A stretch of 64,000 nt of DNA from Liolophura sinensis (Eukaryota; Mollusca; Polyplacophora; Chitonida; Chitonidae): the NCBI RefSeq assembly GCF_032854445.1, contig NC_088302.1, forward strand, positions 57,204,237 through 57,268,236, written 5' to 3'. The notes below the pieces were generated by a model. That model made no database searches. It had not been told where the DNA came from and saw nothing but the letters and a program-made list of their open reading frames with translations. Made by a program: the position numbers and the translations under genes. Positions 35,001-44,700 of the stretch are shown one piece after another (position 1 is the first letter of the stretch; each line of letters opens with the position of its first letter).

Positions 35001-38000
35001 GATAAAGGAATGTGGGAAAAGAAAGAGGAAGTGACAGGAGATACTGAGGCTGAACAGCAAGGAAAGATGAAGGAATGGGGGAAAGGAAAGAGGAACTGAC
35101 AGGAGACACTGAGGCTGAACAGCAAGGAGATGAAGGAATGGTGGAAAAGAAAGAGTAGCTGACAGGAGATACTGAGGCTGGACAGTAAAGAGAGATGGCG
35201 GGATGAGGGAAAAGGCAGGGATGGTGACAGGAGATACTGAGGCTGGACAGTAAAGAGAGATGGAGGGATGTGGGAAAAGAAAGAGGAGGTGACAGAAGAT
35301 ACTGAGGCTGAACAGCAAAGAGAGATGGAGGGATGAGGGAAAAGGCAGGGATGGTGACAGGAGATACTGAGGCTGGACAGTAAAGAGAGATGGAGGGATG
35401 AGGGAAAAGGCAGGGGTGGTGACAGGAAATACTGAGGCTGGACAGCAAAGAGAGATGGCGGGATGAGGGAAAAGGCAGGGGTGGTGACAGGAGATACTGA
35501 GGCTGGACAGTAAAGAGAGATGGAGGGATGAGGGAAAAGGCTCAGGAGGTGACAGGAGATACTGAGGCGGAACAGCAAAGAGAGATAAAGGAATGTGGGA
35601 AAAGAAAGAAGGGGTGACAGAAGATACTGAGGCTGAACAGTAAAGAGAGATGGAGGGATGAGGGAAAAGGCAGAGGTGGTGACAGGAGATACTGAGGCTG
35701 GACAGCAAAGAGAGATGGAGGAATGTGGGAAAAGAAAGAGGAGCTGACAGAAGATACTGAGGCTGAACAGCAAAGAGAGATGGAAGGATGAGGGAGAAGG
35801 CAGAGGTGGTGACAGGAGATAATGAGGCTGGACAACAAAGAGGAGAGAGATGCAAACATAAAAAATCAGAAACAGAAGATAAGAGGATACATTGACGCTG
35901 AAAAACATTTACAAGATACATTAAAATGAGGACATATAGTAGGTCAGAGGAAATCCTGAAACGTGGAAACATTACAGGTTATAATATGGAAGAGACAGTT
36001 TCTAACACAAAACATTGAAATTGGACGGAGAATTAGTAATTAGTAACTCTGTATATGTGCTTGTACATCAACGCCGTATACGGGCAAAGAAGTGTATATG
36101 TGCTTGTACAGCAGCGCGGTATATCGGCAAAGAAGTGTATATGTGCGTGTACATCAACGCTGTATACTGGCAAAGAAGTGGATACAGGCAAAGAAGTGTA
36201 TAAGTGCTTGTACATCAACGCCGTATACGGACAAAGAAGTGTATATGTGCTTGTACAGCAACGCGGTATACCGGCAAAGAAGTGTATATGTGCTTGTACA
36301 GCAACGCGTTATATCGGAAAAAAGTGTATATGTGCATGTACATCAACGCTGTATACAGGCAAAGAAGTGTATACCGGCAAAGAAGTCTATAAGTGCTTGT
36401 ACATCAACGCTGTATACCGGCAAAGAAGTGTATACCGACAAAGAAGTGTACATGTGCTTGTACATCAACGCTCTATACCGGCAAAGAAGTGTATACCGGC
36501 AAAGAACTGTATATGTGCTTGTACATCAACGCTCTTTACCGGCAAAGAAGTGTATATGTGCTTGTACATCAACGCTCTATACCGGCAAAGAAGTGTATCA
36601 GTGCTTGTACATCAACGCCGTATACCGGCAAAGAAGTGTATATGTGCATGTACATCAACGCTGTATACCGGCAAAGAAGTGTATACCGGCAAAGAAGTGT
36701 ATATGTGCTTGTACATCAACGCTGTATACCGGCAAAGAAGCGTATATGTGCTTGTACTTTAATGCGGTATACCAGTAAAGAAGTGTATATGTCATTAAAA
36801 TATCAAGCTACCTGCTTCCAAAGCTGTGGCCGGGCCGAAAAGCACAACCCCCATGTAAAACGTCTGCAATAAGGGAAATCAAAATTCGACTCAGCGCCAC
36901 GCATTAACTACATTAAATGCGATGGTTTCGAAATTACATGAATATTGTCCTTTGTTGGGAAAACGTTATCTAGGGAAGTTGACATATACATTAATTAGCG
37001 ATTTTAAAGAAGATGTCTTTCACGGTTTAGTGCAATCTGTAAGCTGTAAGCACAGACCTTCTTACTCTGATAATCTGGTATAATCTGCTATCTTTAAAAA
37101 CTGCTTGTTGTCGCCTAACGATCTAGGGCAGTCGGTAAGCTGAAAATATTGAGCTACTTCGTATTACAATCATCGCAATCTGTAAGATATACATTGGTCT
37201 ACATTTGTTATGGCCCAGTAAAGACCGACCTGCTTCCTGTTATAATCTGATATATTTTGCAAGCTTTAAAAACGGACTTACATGTATTTAATGGTATTAT
37301 CTAGAACAATCTAAAAGTTTTTAAAAATGGCTTTCTTCGTCCTACTATCTAGTACAGTCGCTAAGCTGAAAATACTGTGTCTTATGATTTCTCAGAATTT
37401 ATAAGGTTTAAACAATGACCTACTTCGTTTTATGATTTAGTACAATCTTTACGTTTACAAGCTATAAACACTTACCTAACCAAGTTTACTATGACTGACC
37501 TGATAAAGAATCGCCAGACAGGAGGCCAGTAGACGGATGGCACGAGAGCCGTAACGTAGTTCTAGATACTGGAAATACAGGAAACATAAAACAACCTAGA
37601 ATTTTTCGAGCTTTGTCAGTCCAAGTGGTAAGCTCAGTTAAATAGGCCTATCTGTCGCCATCACATTTCATCTGACAGGTTGAAATTGTTTTACGTGAGA
37701 CACACTACCGAAAAGCCGCGGATATAAAATCAGAATTATTCGCATTCACTTCTAGACATGAATCGCATGCCTTGAACTTTAATGTGTAGGGGCGTCCGTG
37801 GCCTCTGATTTAGTGTTCTAGGGCAGCACAATAACGCAAGAGCTTGGCTTCTCCCCCCATAATGGGCGATGTCGTAGTAAATGGGAAATAGTCTTGAGTA
37901 CGTTTTAAAACATCAGGAAAACCGAATGTTTTTCAAAAACATATGTAGTTCACTGTCTATGTTCCGAAGGCCTCTCATGAAGGTTTCTTGTAAGTAGGAG

Positions 38001-39048
38001 TCACTTTGATGAAACGTTATTGATCTTTCTTAAGTTTAAAGCTGTAAACGTTGACACATTCAAATTTACAAGCGGTAAGAATGGACCTAGTCAAGATTAA
38101 GTTTTTCACGACACAGTGCCTCGTCTCACCGCAATGTCTTTATAATCTGAGCGCGTGGTCCTGCATTCTCCTATCATGTGGCACTCGCCTACCGTATTCC
38201 AAGAGTACCCAATAGTGGAGAATTAAATTGCTCAGACATGCACGGAAACTTGTTCTGATTTCATAGATACATCGAGTAAGTTAGAAGTCACAGTGAATAC
38301 AATAGCAGTTGTTAGCAATTTTAGCGTTTTTACTGAGTGTAATTTCCAAAGTGGAAATCATCAATTATTGTTTTGAATGATTAAACATGACTTATTTTTT
38401 TCTTGTACAAGAAAAAGTGGTGGAAGTTTTGCTACCGTAAAGACGATGTAAGAATATGCTTGGTCGAGAACTCTGATGATCGATATCACGTAGCACCTGT
38501 TGCTTTCTCCAGGGCTCTACAAGAAGGGATTCTATGTTAATTCACCAGTGTATTTCATCGTTACAATCTTGTTTGACAGTGGTAAGGTGTCTGGTGAAAG
38601 AAACCGGATTCTTGCCGCTTTTTGTATTTAATCACTCGATTTAAGTGAATGGATGTGAGAAGATGACAGTACACCGGTCTACCCGTCGTACCTGATAAGC
38701 GCTGGTGATTCCCAGCGGATGTATCACGGGAACGACGACTTGAGCTATACACAGGAACGTCAAAGGCAGGCCTACATGAAGCATCCAGAACTGAGTCCCA
38801 TGTGCGTAGATCTCTGCAGGATAACCTAGCATTAAGATTGACGACTCGAAGGACACTATAAGAGACAAAGCCACGGGAACAACGTGTAGATTTCGGTTAC
38901 CCACCAAATACTCAGCCGTCGTTTTCTGACGCCCACCGGAGATGGCGAAGTAAATTCCTACGCCGGATGAAATAGCCACCGTAAGTCCGAAAATGATATA
39001 ATCGACAGGGGTGAATGAGGCTCGCTCGCGGAAGACAGGGTCTGCCAT
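25948..39048 (-). CDS. SLC5-family sodium/solute symporter, copy B (exons 10-13 missing in gap)
   Basis: Visible exons: 39048-38692, 37568-37500, 36863-36812, 34784-34717, 34250-34170, 32860-32787, 30815-30678, 30340-30205, 28755-28667, 27706-27606 and 26069-25948. Junctions 1-9 and 14-15 keep frame. From the family: SLC5 proteins are plasma-membrane symporters with a LeuT-type core that take up solutes with Na+. The sequence most resembles the SLC5A8/A12/A6 branch (SFESSILMLGYPAEIYAHGT, SLGGIKAVIWTD, DFNPNPLIRHSFWS, CDPYGA, STGGCKTAVQVDPRY). The substrate cannot be read from sequence; monocarboxylate or vitamin transport is an inference. Exons 10-13 should lie between 28667 and 27706, where there is a 200-N gap and no matching sequence. 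Using copy A lengths, the full product would be about 583 residues (human SLC5A8 is about 610). No lesions are seen in the visible exons. Confidence 0.85.
26070..26215. repeat. Exon-15 acceptor-derived repeats next to the exon
   Basis: Immediately upstream (in gene sense) of exon 15 lie two to three more copies of TATACCGAGGGTCGACCAG and CAGTCAGTGGTACTA, partial copies of the exon's own first 40 bp and acceptor. Confidence 0.75.
26215..27545. repeat. 41-bp satellite in intron 14 of SLC5 copy B
   Basis: About 30 units of TTGTTATGGTGATCTGTGAG followed by CTTATCTATCATCGTGTCACG. Period (41), orientation and core sequence match the array at 1-1040. Confidence 0.93.
27606..27706 (-). CDS. SLC5 copy B exon 14
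   Basis: 101 bp, same length as copy A. SVLTGFYSISYLYFGAIGLF then LVALLVSISTG|gtaagt: the last transmembrane helix. It lies only 19 bp from the N gap. Confidence 0.87.
27726..27925. other. 200-N scaffold gap
   Basis: Exactly 200 N, a conventional filler, so the true gap length is unknown. It falls where exons 10-13 of SLC5 copy B should be. Confidence 0.98.
28090..28366 (-). mobile_element. SINE family 1, 5'-truncated, with internal insertion
   Basis: Tail and body present, tRNA head absent (ends at GAGCTGGACTTGATC). About 90 bp of foreign sequence sits inside. Flanked by CTTTTAACAGAA on both sides, a good target duplication. Confidence 0.83.
28667..28755 (-). CDS. SLC5 copy B exon 9
   Basis: 89 bp, phase 2 at its end. 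VLPYVVTDLFQTLPGLSGLF then LASLFSASL. L-P-G-L-x-G-L-F is conserved in SLC5. The next exon should begin with the Na+-site segment STLSS, but none is found before the gap. Confidence 0.88.
28840..29440. repeat. 33-bp array in intron 8 of SLC5 copy B
   Basis: About 17 units of CAGTTCAGTTCACGTTTACT plus GGCACACAGACAA. Confidence 0.92.
29965..30050. repeat. Short 33-bp tandem repeat
   Basis: Two and a half copies of ATTATTCTATTTTGCTGTAC plus CCTGCATTCAGAA, intron 8 of copy B. Confidence 0.85.
30205..30340 (-). CDS. SLC5 copy B exon 8
   Basis: 136 bp. VIWCLLPGLVLFGTLACLEG, then SYTLCDPYGAQMISNANQ|gtaaca. The C-D-P motif is an SLC5A8-like hallmark. Confidence 0.9.
30678..30815 (-). CDS. SLC5 copy B exon 7
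   Basis: 138 bp. NPNPLIRHSFWSLV, then GFNQSTIQRVVSVKTQKEAK. N-Q-x-x-(I/V)-Q-R is conserved in SLC5. Donor AAAAT|gtgagt. Confidence 0.9.
31258..31441 (-). mobile_element. SINE family 1, internally deleted
   Basis: GTCGGCCAGCATATCGGTGG, then GCATTGGTGAGAGGTTCTTG and GAGCCATAGAGATCCCC. The poly(TTTA) tail is followed by a shortened body. Confidence 0.78.
31440..32150. repeat. 68-bp array in intron 6 of SLC5 copy B
   Basis: About 10 units of GACGTCAGATGGCGCTAATC, GCTTCATGGTGCGCAGAATA, CTGTCACACTGACTGGTT. Confidence 0.92.
32787..32860 (-). CDS. SLC5 copy B exon 6
   Basis: 74 bp, ends in phase 2. GSIYVGGFDKMWQLNSDGGR then VKFL, donor GA|gtataa. Joins exon 7 as LDFNPNP. Confidence 0.85.
32946..33270 (-). 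mobile_element. SINE family 2, beside exon 6 of SLC5 copy B
   Basis: GAGCGCTTAACG start, GAACGACTTACCGAAGGCAA, GGAAGTTACAATTTCCTC, AGGATTGACCATGGATCTAC. Three tandem TTTTTCAGCAATAT copies lie near its 3' end (antisense). Confidence 0.83.
33588..33715. other. Intron 5 segment shared by both SLC5 copies (copy B side)
   Basis: Counterpart of 8100-8300, in the same intron and orientation and upstream (on the plus strand) of a family 2 SINE in both copies. Confidence 0.75.
33838..34125 (+). mobile_element. SINE family 2, intron 5 of SLC5 copy B
   Basis: Head CCCGATAGCTCAGTTGGTAG AGC, GAGGAAGTTGTAGCTTCCTC, CGGTAAGTCAACTTAGTGAA, ending GGCGTTAAACCCTAAACAC. The AAACCTGA flanks may be its target duplication. 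Confidence 0.86.
34170..34250 (-). CDS. SLC5 copy B exon 5
   Basis: 81 bp, phase 0. GGIKAVIWTDAIQFIIMLGG, ends AVIIM|gtgaga. GG(L/I)KAVIWTD is an SLC5 signature. Unlike copy A, no repeat array follows the donor. Confidence 0.9.
34395..34590. repeat. 40-bp array in intron 4 of SLC5 copy B
   Basis: Five units of CTATACTACGACAAGAGTAA plus CCATATGGCTGTTTACGTGT. Confidence 0.92.
34717..34784 (-). CDS. SLC5 copy B exon 4
   Basis: 68 bp, VSGFPVGYSIVLISAASVFY then TSL. The acceptor is ctctccag rather than the AG 6 bp further in, because only this one restores the family V-(S/T)-G-F. Confidence 0.87.
34800..35865. repeat. About 65-bp array in intron 3 of SLC5 copy B, beside the exon 4 acceptor
   Basis: Purine-rich units GACAGGAGATACTGAGGCTG, AACAGCAAAGAGAGATGGAG, GGATGAGGGAAAAGG. 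In gene sense they are pyrimidine tracts ending TTCAGCCTCAG. Near the exon the text GAAATGAAGGAATGAGAG resembles the units, so the acceptor tract may be the seed. Long frames on both strands are artefacts. Confidence 0.88.
36040..36790. repeat. 43-bp array beside the exon 3 donor of SLC5 copy B
   Basis: About 17 units of TATGTGCTTGTACATCAACG plus CTGTATACCGGCAAAGAAGTG, some with an extra TATACCGGCAAAGAAGTG. Confidence 0.92.
36812..36863 (-). CDS. SLC5 copy B exon 3
   Basis: 52 bp, ends in phase 1. TFYMGVVLFGPATALEA matches the TM4 region (compare the family pattern Y-x-G-x-V-x-x-x-PALAL). Confidence 0.87.
37500..37568 (-). CDS. SLC5 copy B exon 2
   Basis: 69 bp, phase 0 both sides. YLELRYGSRAIRLL to AILYQ; the YLELR(F/Y) motif is typical of SLC5. 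Confidence 0.88.
37569..38691. other. Intron 1 of SLC5 copy B
   Basis: Mostly unique AT-rich sequence with one decayed SINE (37790-37915). Unlike copy A intron 1, it has no array. Confidence 0.6.
37790..37915 (+). mobile_element. SINE family 1, decayed
   Basis: GGGGCGTCCGTGGCCTCTGA head and GAAATAGTCTTGAGTACG 3' end are recognisable, with much of the body missing; intron 1 of copy B. Confidence 0.55.
38692..39048 (-). CDS. SLC5 copy B exon 1
   Basis: 357 bp, phase 0. Starts MADPVFRERASFTPVDY; TM1 is FGLTVAISSGVGIYFAI; SGGRQKTTAEYLVGNR is the conserved loop; ends HPLGITSAYQ|gtacga. Confidence 0.92.
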
Positions 39049-39829
39049 ACTTGAGGAAGATGTGAAACAATGACAAGTAGACGAATGAAGGAGAAATTTA
39101 ACATCTATGAATTTATATGTGAAGACACAGCTGTGGCAAACTGCCCACAGGCTACTAACAATGTGTGTACATAATCCACTAGTCGCCTGTCGTTTAATGA
39201 ATGACCTGCTTTCAGCTTACGGTCAAAGTTGTTGTGCAACCATGCGTATCAAATCTTGATAACTACATTTGACAAGGTCGAATGGTTGGCTCCATGGCGA
39301 CAGTAGGCTCCTTTGTTTAAAGTAAGGGGTAGCTTTATGAGTTGGTTTAAATTCTCACAGCCTAAGACAAGAATGCACAGAGGTGTTATTTCATTGGGAC
39401 ATTCATCAAGATCTGAACAACTGTAGGCAACCACTATCGGTTGCCATAGAGACAATCGCAAACCTGCATGGGAACAGCTGCAGTCTTCCAAATCGTTAGC
39501 TGATTTCGCTTAAAAAGTCTGCTCGTTTGGTTGTATTTAGCATAGTTCTCCTACTCATTTTCATACAGACCACAGTGTCCAATAATAGACGTGATCATTC
39601 AGACGATAACGGCATGGGGTAAATGCAGTAATTACATGGCATTGTATTGCTAATTTTAATCATTATATCTTGTAAAGTAATAAAAGTGCTAAAACACTCT
39701 TTAGAACATCAGGTTTGTGTATGATTTTGAAATGTTGCAAAATGGTAAAAATATGAATATCTGTTACTCTCTTTATTACAGTGTTGAGGAAGGCAAACGG
39801 GCGAATGGAGAAATGGCGGAACATTTCAC

Positions 39830-40030
39830 TCAGTTATCGGTAGTTACCGGGAATGATTCCAGGAACACTTTACTCTGTTATCTGTAGTTAACAGGAAAGT
39901 TTCTGGGAACAATGCACTCTATTATCGGTAGCTTACAGGAAAGATTCCACTACCTGTTTACTCTATTATCGGTAGTTAACAGGAAAGATTCTAGGAACAG
40001 CTTACCCTATTTTAGGTAGTTAGCAGGCAA
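39830..40030. repeat. Short array 5' of SLC5 copy B
   Basis: Four to five units around TTACTCTRTTATCGGTAGTT and AACAGGAAAGATTCYAGGAAC. Confidence 0.8.
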
Positions 40031-40794
40031 GTTCCCAGTAGAGGTTTTACAATCGTTATTATTCACGTGATTTTCAATGTGACCACATTTGTCTGATTTC
40101 TCGTGAATTTACTGTCACTACAACATTTTAAGATGTCATTTTGACCTTCAGTGCTACATGTACCACCTTCAAAAAGTCGTTTTCCTATGAAAGTCGTCTA
40201 CCCCGGGAGTGATTCTGTTAAAATGACTCTTTTGTCATTTCTTGTAGTAAGTAAATATCTTTATAAAGTGTGCTAATTTTGTTTTGTCTTGCTATGCGTC
40301 ACAGTTTTGGGGGTATGTGTGCTCATTGTTACAGAATATGTGTGGTCTCTGCGATATGGACCACTTTGTCTGTCCTATAAGCCCTATAATCCCCCAAATT
40401 TACCCGTCATCTTCACAAGCCGGTTTTTTCTCTGTCTGCTCTGCCTTAACAAGTCTAAATGTCCCTTAATAGGATGCCTAAGTCCCATCTTTGGGTCGAA
40501 ATTAAATGTATAGCGAACGTGTCAACTGCATAGTAACATGGTAAATAGCTCTTAGTCATATAGTTCACGTCATGCGTAAAGAAAACGATACAAAGTGATG
40601 GTTGTGTGTCAACTTTGCTTATGGGTGCAAATATACGTAAATACATGGGGCTAAATGTACTTAGTTTGCCAGCTTTTAAGAAAGTTTAAGGAAGTCTCGC
40701 AGTGGATAGTTATTCCGTGTCATGACGTCTCGCCATTGCCTGGACATCACACAAGCGTACTGCTATATACCGTGGGAAAATGGACTGGATGCTT

Positions 40795-41170
40795 CATATT
40801 ATTACAGCGAGTTGCTTTACAGCTCGACTGGATGTTTCGTATTACAGCAAGTTGGTATGCAGCTCGACTGGATGTTTAATATTATTACAGCGAGCTGCTG
40901 TTCAGATCGACTGGGTGTTTCGTACTATTACAGCGAGTTGCTTATACCGCTCGACTGGATGTTTAATATTATTACAGCGAGTTCCTACAGCTCGACTGGA
41001 TGTTTCGTATTATTACAGCGAGTTTCTATAAGATTCGACTGGATGTTTCGTGTTAACGCAGCAAGTTGCTATACAGCTCGACTGGATGTTTCATATTGTT
41101 ACAGCGAGTTGCTATACAGCTCGACTGGATGTTTCATATTATTACAGCGAGTTGCTATGCAGCTCGGGCG
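40795..41170. repeat. 43-bp satellite between SLC5 copy B and the MRH-like gene
   Basis: About nine units of CAGCTCGACTGGATGTTTCA plus TATTATTACAGCGAGTTGCTATA. Confidence 0.9.
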
Positions 41171-41297
41171 ACTCGGGCAAATGTCTCACAGTATTTATTA
41201 CACTGTGTTGCTATTCACCTTAGCTGTATGTTATATACAAATATGTACAAATATCTCATGTGATACACTATTAAAGTGATGGGTCATAACAATAAAT

Positions 41298-41555
41298 TTA
41301 TTTCTTTATTTTATTTCATCTGATTGGTGTTCCTTACTCAAGAATATTTCACTTATACGACGGCGGCCAGCATTATGGCGGGAGGAAACCAGGCAGAGCT
41401 TGAGGGAAACCCACGACCATCCGCAGCTTGGTGGAAGGCCTTTCTACGTACGGCTGGAGAGGAAGCCAGCATGGGCTCCCAGTGACGGCATTGGTGAGAG
41501 GCTTCTGTGCCATTACGCTGCGTTAGCGTGCTAACCAACTGAGCCACGGATGCCC
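41298..41555 (-). mobile_element. SINE family 1, near full length
   Basis: Full order of tail, body and head (GAGCCACGGATGCCC). The flanks TCATAACAATAAA and TCATAACAACAAA form a target duplication. It lies just past the 3' end of the MRH-like gene. Confidence 0.87.
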
Positions 41556-41608
41556 TCATAACAACAAAGACAAAACGCTAACTAGTGTTTAGCAGCAGAC
41601 CATGCACG

Positions 41609-41614
41609 TTTATT
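41609..41614 (-). terminator. AATAAA overlapping the MRH-like stop codon
   Basis: The stop lies within GAAATAAACG, so a perfect AATAAA polyadenylation hexamer overlaps TAA. If used, the 3' untranslated region would be very short. The next similar hexamers are in the SINE at 41298-41555. Confidence 0.3.
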
Positions 41615-41764
41615 TCTCAGGACAGGCGTTAGGACAAGCGCACCGAGAGTGAAGGCTAAAGCTGTAAATCGTGGAGGAATAGCCTGAAGCATCACCTAAC
41701 ACGGGCACGACGGCTTTACGATCACACACCAGTGCCACCTGGAAGCTCCTGTCCTGGTCGCCAC
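41610..41764 (-). CDS. MRH-like gene exon 7: terminal exon
   Basis: Acceptor ggtttacag. Reads GGDQDRSFQVALVCDRKAV, then YSFSLHSRCACPNACPEK and TAA. The short Cys-rich end shows no transmembrane or GPI segment. Confidence 0.83.
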
Positions 41765-44700
41765 CTGTAAACCATGGAGGCATGGCTGTTATGAGCTACA
41801 CAAGAACGGGATCTCGCGGTAGTTATCATAAACATATAATGTTTTAAGCACACACAAAACTGTCATAAGTTTTATTCAAAATATCTTCGTATTATGTCCG
41901 TCGGTAGAGACAGAGTAGTCGCATCAATATTGCCTGTGGCTGTTGTTGAGTGTTGACTGATAACTGGATGAGTAGAGACAGGGTGGGCAGATTAATATTG
42001 AAAATTGGATGATGACTGTATGGGAAGGGGTGGATTGAACGTATAATTCCTGAGTATTGGATGATGATTCTATGGGAAGGGATAGATTGGGCGTATAGCA
42101 CCTAAGTATCGAACGCATAATGCCTGCGTACTGGGTGATGATTCTATGGAAAGGGGTAGATTGGACGTATAATTCCTGAGTATTGGATGATGATTCTATG
42201 GGAAGGGATAGATTGGGCTTGTAGCACCTAAGTATCGAACGCATAATACCTGCGTACTGGGTGATGATTCTATGGAAAGGGGTAGATTGGACGTATAATT
42301 CCTGAGTATTGGATGATGATTCTATGGAAAGGGATAGATTGGGCGTATAGCACCTAAGTATCGAACGCATAATGCCTGCGTACTGGGTGATGATTCTGTG
42401 GAAAGGGGTAGATTGGACGTATAATTCCTGAGTATTGGATGATGATTCTATGGAAAGGGATAGATTGGGCGTATAGCACCTAAGTATCGAACGCATAATG
42501 CCTGCGTACTGGGTGATGATTCTGTGGAAAGGGGTAGATTGGACGTATAATTCCTGAGTATTGGATGATGATTCTATGGGAAGGGATAGATTGGGCTTGT
42601 AGCACCTAAGTATCGAACGCATAATACCTGCGTACTGGGTGATGATTCTATGGAAAGGGGTAGATTGGACGTATAATTCCTGAGTATTGGATGATGATTC
42701 TATGGAAAGGGATAGATTGGGCGTATAGCACCTAAGTATCGGATGGTGGTGCTATGGAAATGGATAGATTGGTTGTATAATTCCTGAGTATTGGATGATG
42801 ATGCTATGTGAAGGGATAGATTGGACGTATAATACCTGAGAATTGGATGATAATTCTATAGCAAGGGGTAGATTGGACGTATAATTCCTGAGTATAGGAT
42901 GACGATTCTATGGAAAGGGGTAGATTGGACGTATAATACTTAAGTATCGGATGATGTTTCTATGGAAATGGATAGAGTGGACGTATTCTTGAGTATTGGA
43001 TGATGATACTATGTGAAGGGATAGATTGGACGTATAATTCCTGAGAATTGGATGATAATTCTATAGCAAGAGATAGATTGCACGTATAATACGTGAGTAT
43101 GGGATGGTGATTCTTTGGGAATGGATACATTGGACGTATAATACCTAAATATTGGATGATGACTTTATGGGAAGGGATAGATTGGGCGTACAATTAATGA
43201 GTGATGGCTAATAACTGTATGGATTGGACGTATAATACCTGAGCATTGCATGATGACTCTCTGGAAAGGGGTAGATTTAACTTATAATGCCTGTGTTGGA
43301 TGATGACTACGGGAAGATATAGATTAGATGTATAGTACCTGTGTATTGTATGATAACCTGTCCCTCATTACTCTGGATGAAGGTCGAGGGCTGCACCGCG
43401 CCTAGACGGTATGACAGATTGATGCCACCAAAGGTGTCGTTGATTTGTTGACACGCTGATACCTGCGAACAGGATCCCCCTGAAAGATAAGTAAGCAGTG
43501 ATAAGGGGTGAATACGTCTGTCGATGACAGGTGAATACGTCTGTCGATGAAATGTTAATACCTCTGTCGATAACAGGTGAATACGTTTGTCGATAACAGG
43601 TGAATACGTCTGTCGATGACAGGTAAATACGTCTGTCGATGACAGGTGAATGCTTCTGTCGATGAAATATTAATACCTCTGTCGATAACAGGTGAATACG
43701 TCTGTCGATGAAATGTTAATACCTCTGTCGATGACAGGTGAATACGATTGTCGATGAAATGTTAATACCTCTGTCGATAACAAGTGAATATGTCTGTCGA
43801 TGACAGGCAAAAACTTCTGTCGATGACAGGTGAATATGTCTGTCGATGACAAGTGAATACTTCTGTCGATGAAATGTTAATACCTCTGTCGATAACAGGT
43901 GAATAGTTCTGTCGATGACAGGTGAAAACTTCTGTCGATAACGGGTGAATACTTCTGTCGATTAAATGTTAATACCTCTGTTGATAACAGGTCAATAGTT
44001 CTGTCGATGACAGATGAAAACTTCTGTCGATGAGAGGTGAAAACTTCTGTCGATGACAGGTGAATACTTCATCATCACACATCAACCAAATATCCTAACT
44101 TAAAGCACCAGTCAAATCAGCTCTGAATCTGCGGCCTATTTGATGGCGAAGAAGAAGATTTAATTGGGTTAGTCACTGAGAACCCCGACTGTGTTTGAAG
44201 AGGCCTAGGATTGGAGTCATGAAGGCGCTCGATTGACTCCTGATATGCACTATTATGCGTAATGCCTTTCGTCAGAAGTTCTACTCATTTGCGTGGTACG
44301 TATATCTGAGCACTTAAACAAACGTTGTGATCTACATGGTCACATGCCACTATGACGTACATTTGTAACATTGCCACGCCGATAAAGCAAGACTCACCCA
44401 ACTTCAAACCTGAGCATGGATTGTAGAAGAAGTTATAGAAGACGGACGGGAACGGCTGAACCGCAGTTTGGAGCGGAGAGTAAGGGTTGTCCAGGTAATG
44501 CAAACTGATTGTCCCGGAACCGTCGTCGTATCTGCAGGTGCAGGAATCGACTTTCTGACAAAAACGCGCGGGGGCGACACATCCGCCCGGGCATGCGCAA
44601 ACGCTCCTTAGGCGAAATATCTGAAACAGACGTAAATTGCGAGAACCACAGCCTCAACAGGCTCTACACCAGTACCTTTATAATAAAGACGGGTAAGCTT

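Noticed and set aside
34876-35972. Long serine/leucine-rich minus-strand frames (up to 363 codons)
   Set aside because: Translation of the 65-bp pyrimidine array in intron 3 of SLC5 copy B.
36055-36872. 235-codon plus-strand cysteine/lysine-rich frame
   Set aside because: The 43-bp array in an intron of a minus-strand gene; it runs over the antisense of exon 3.
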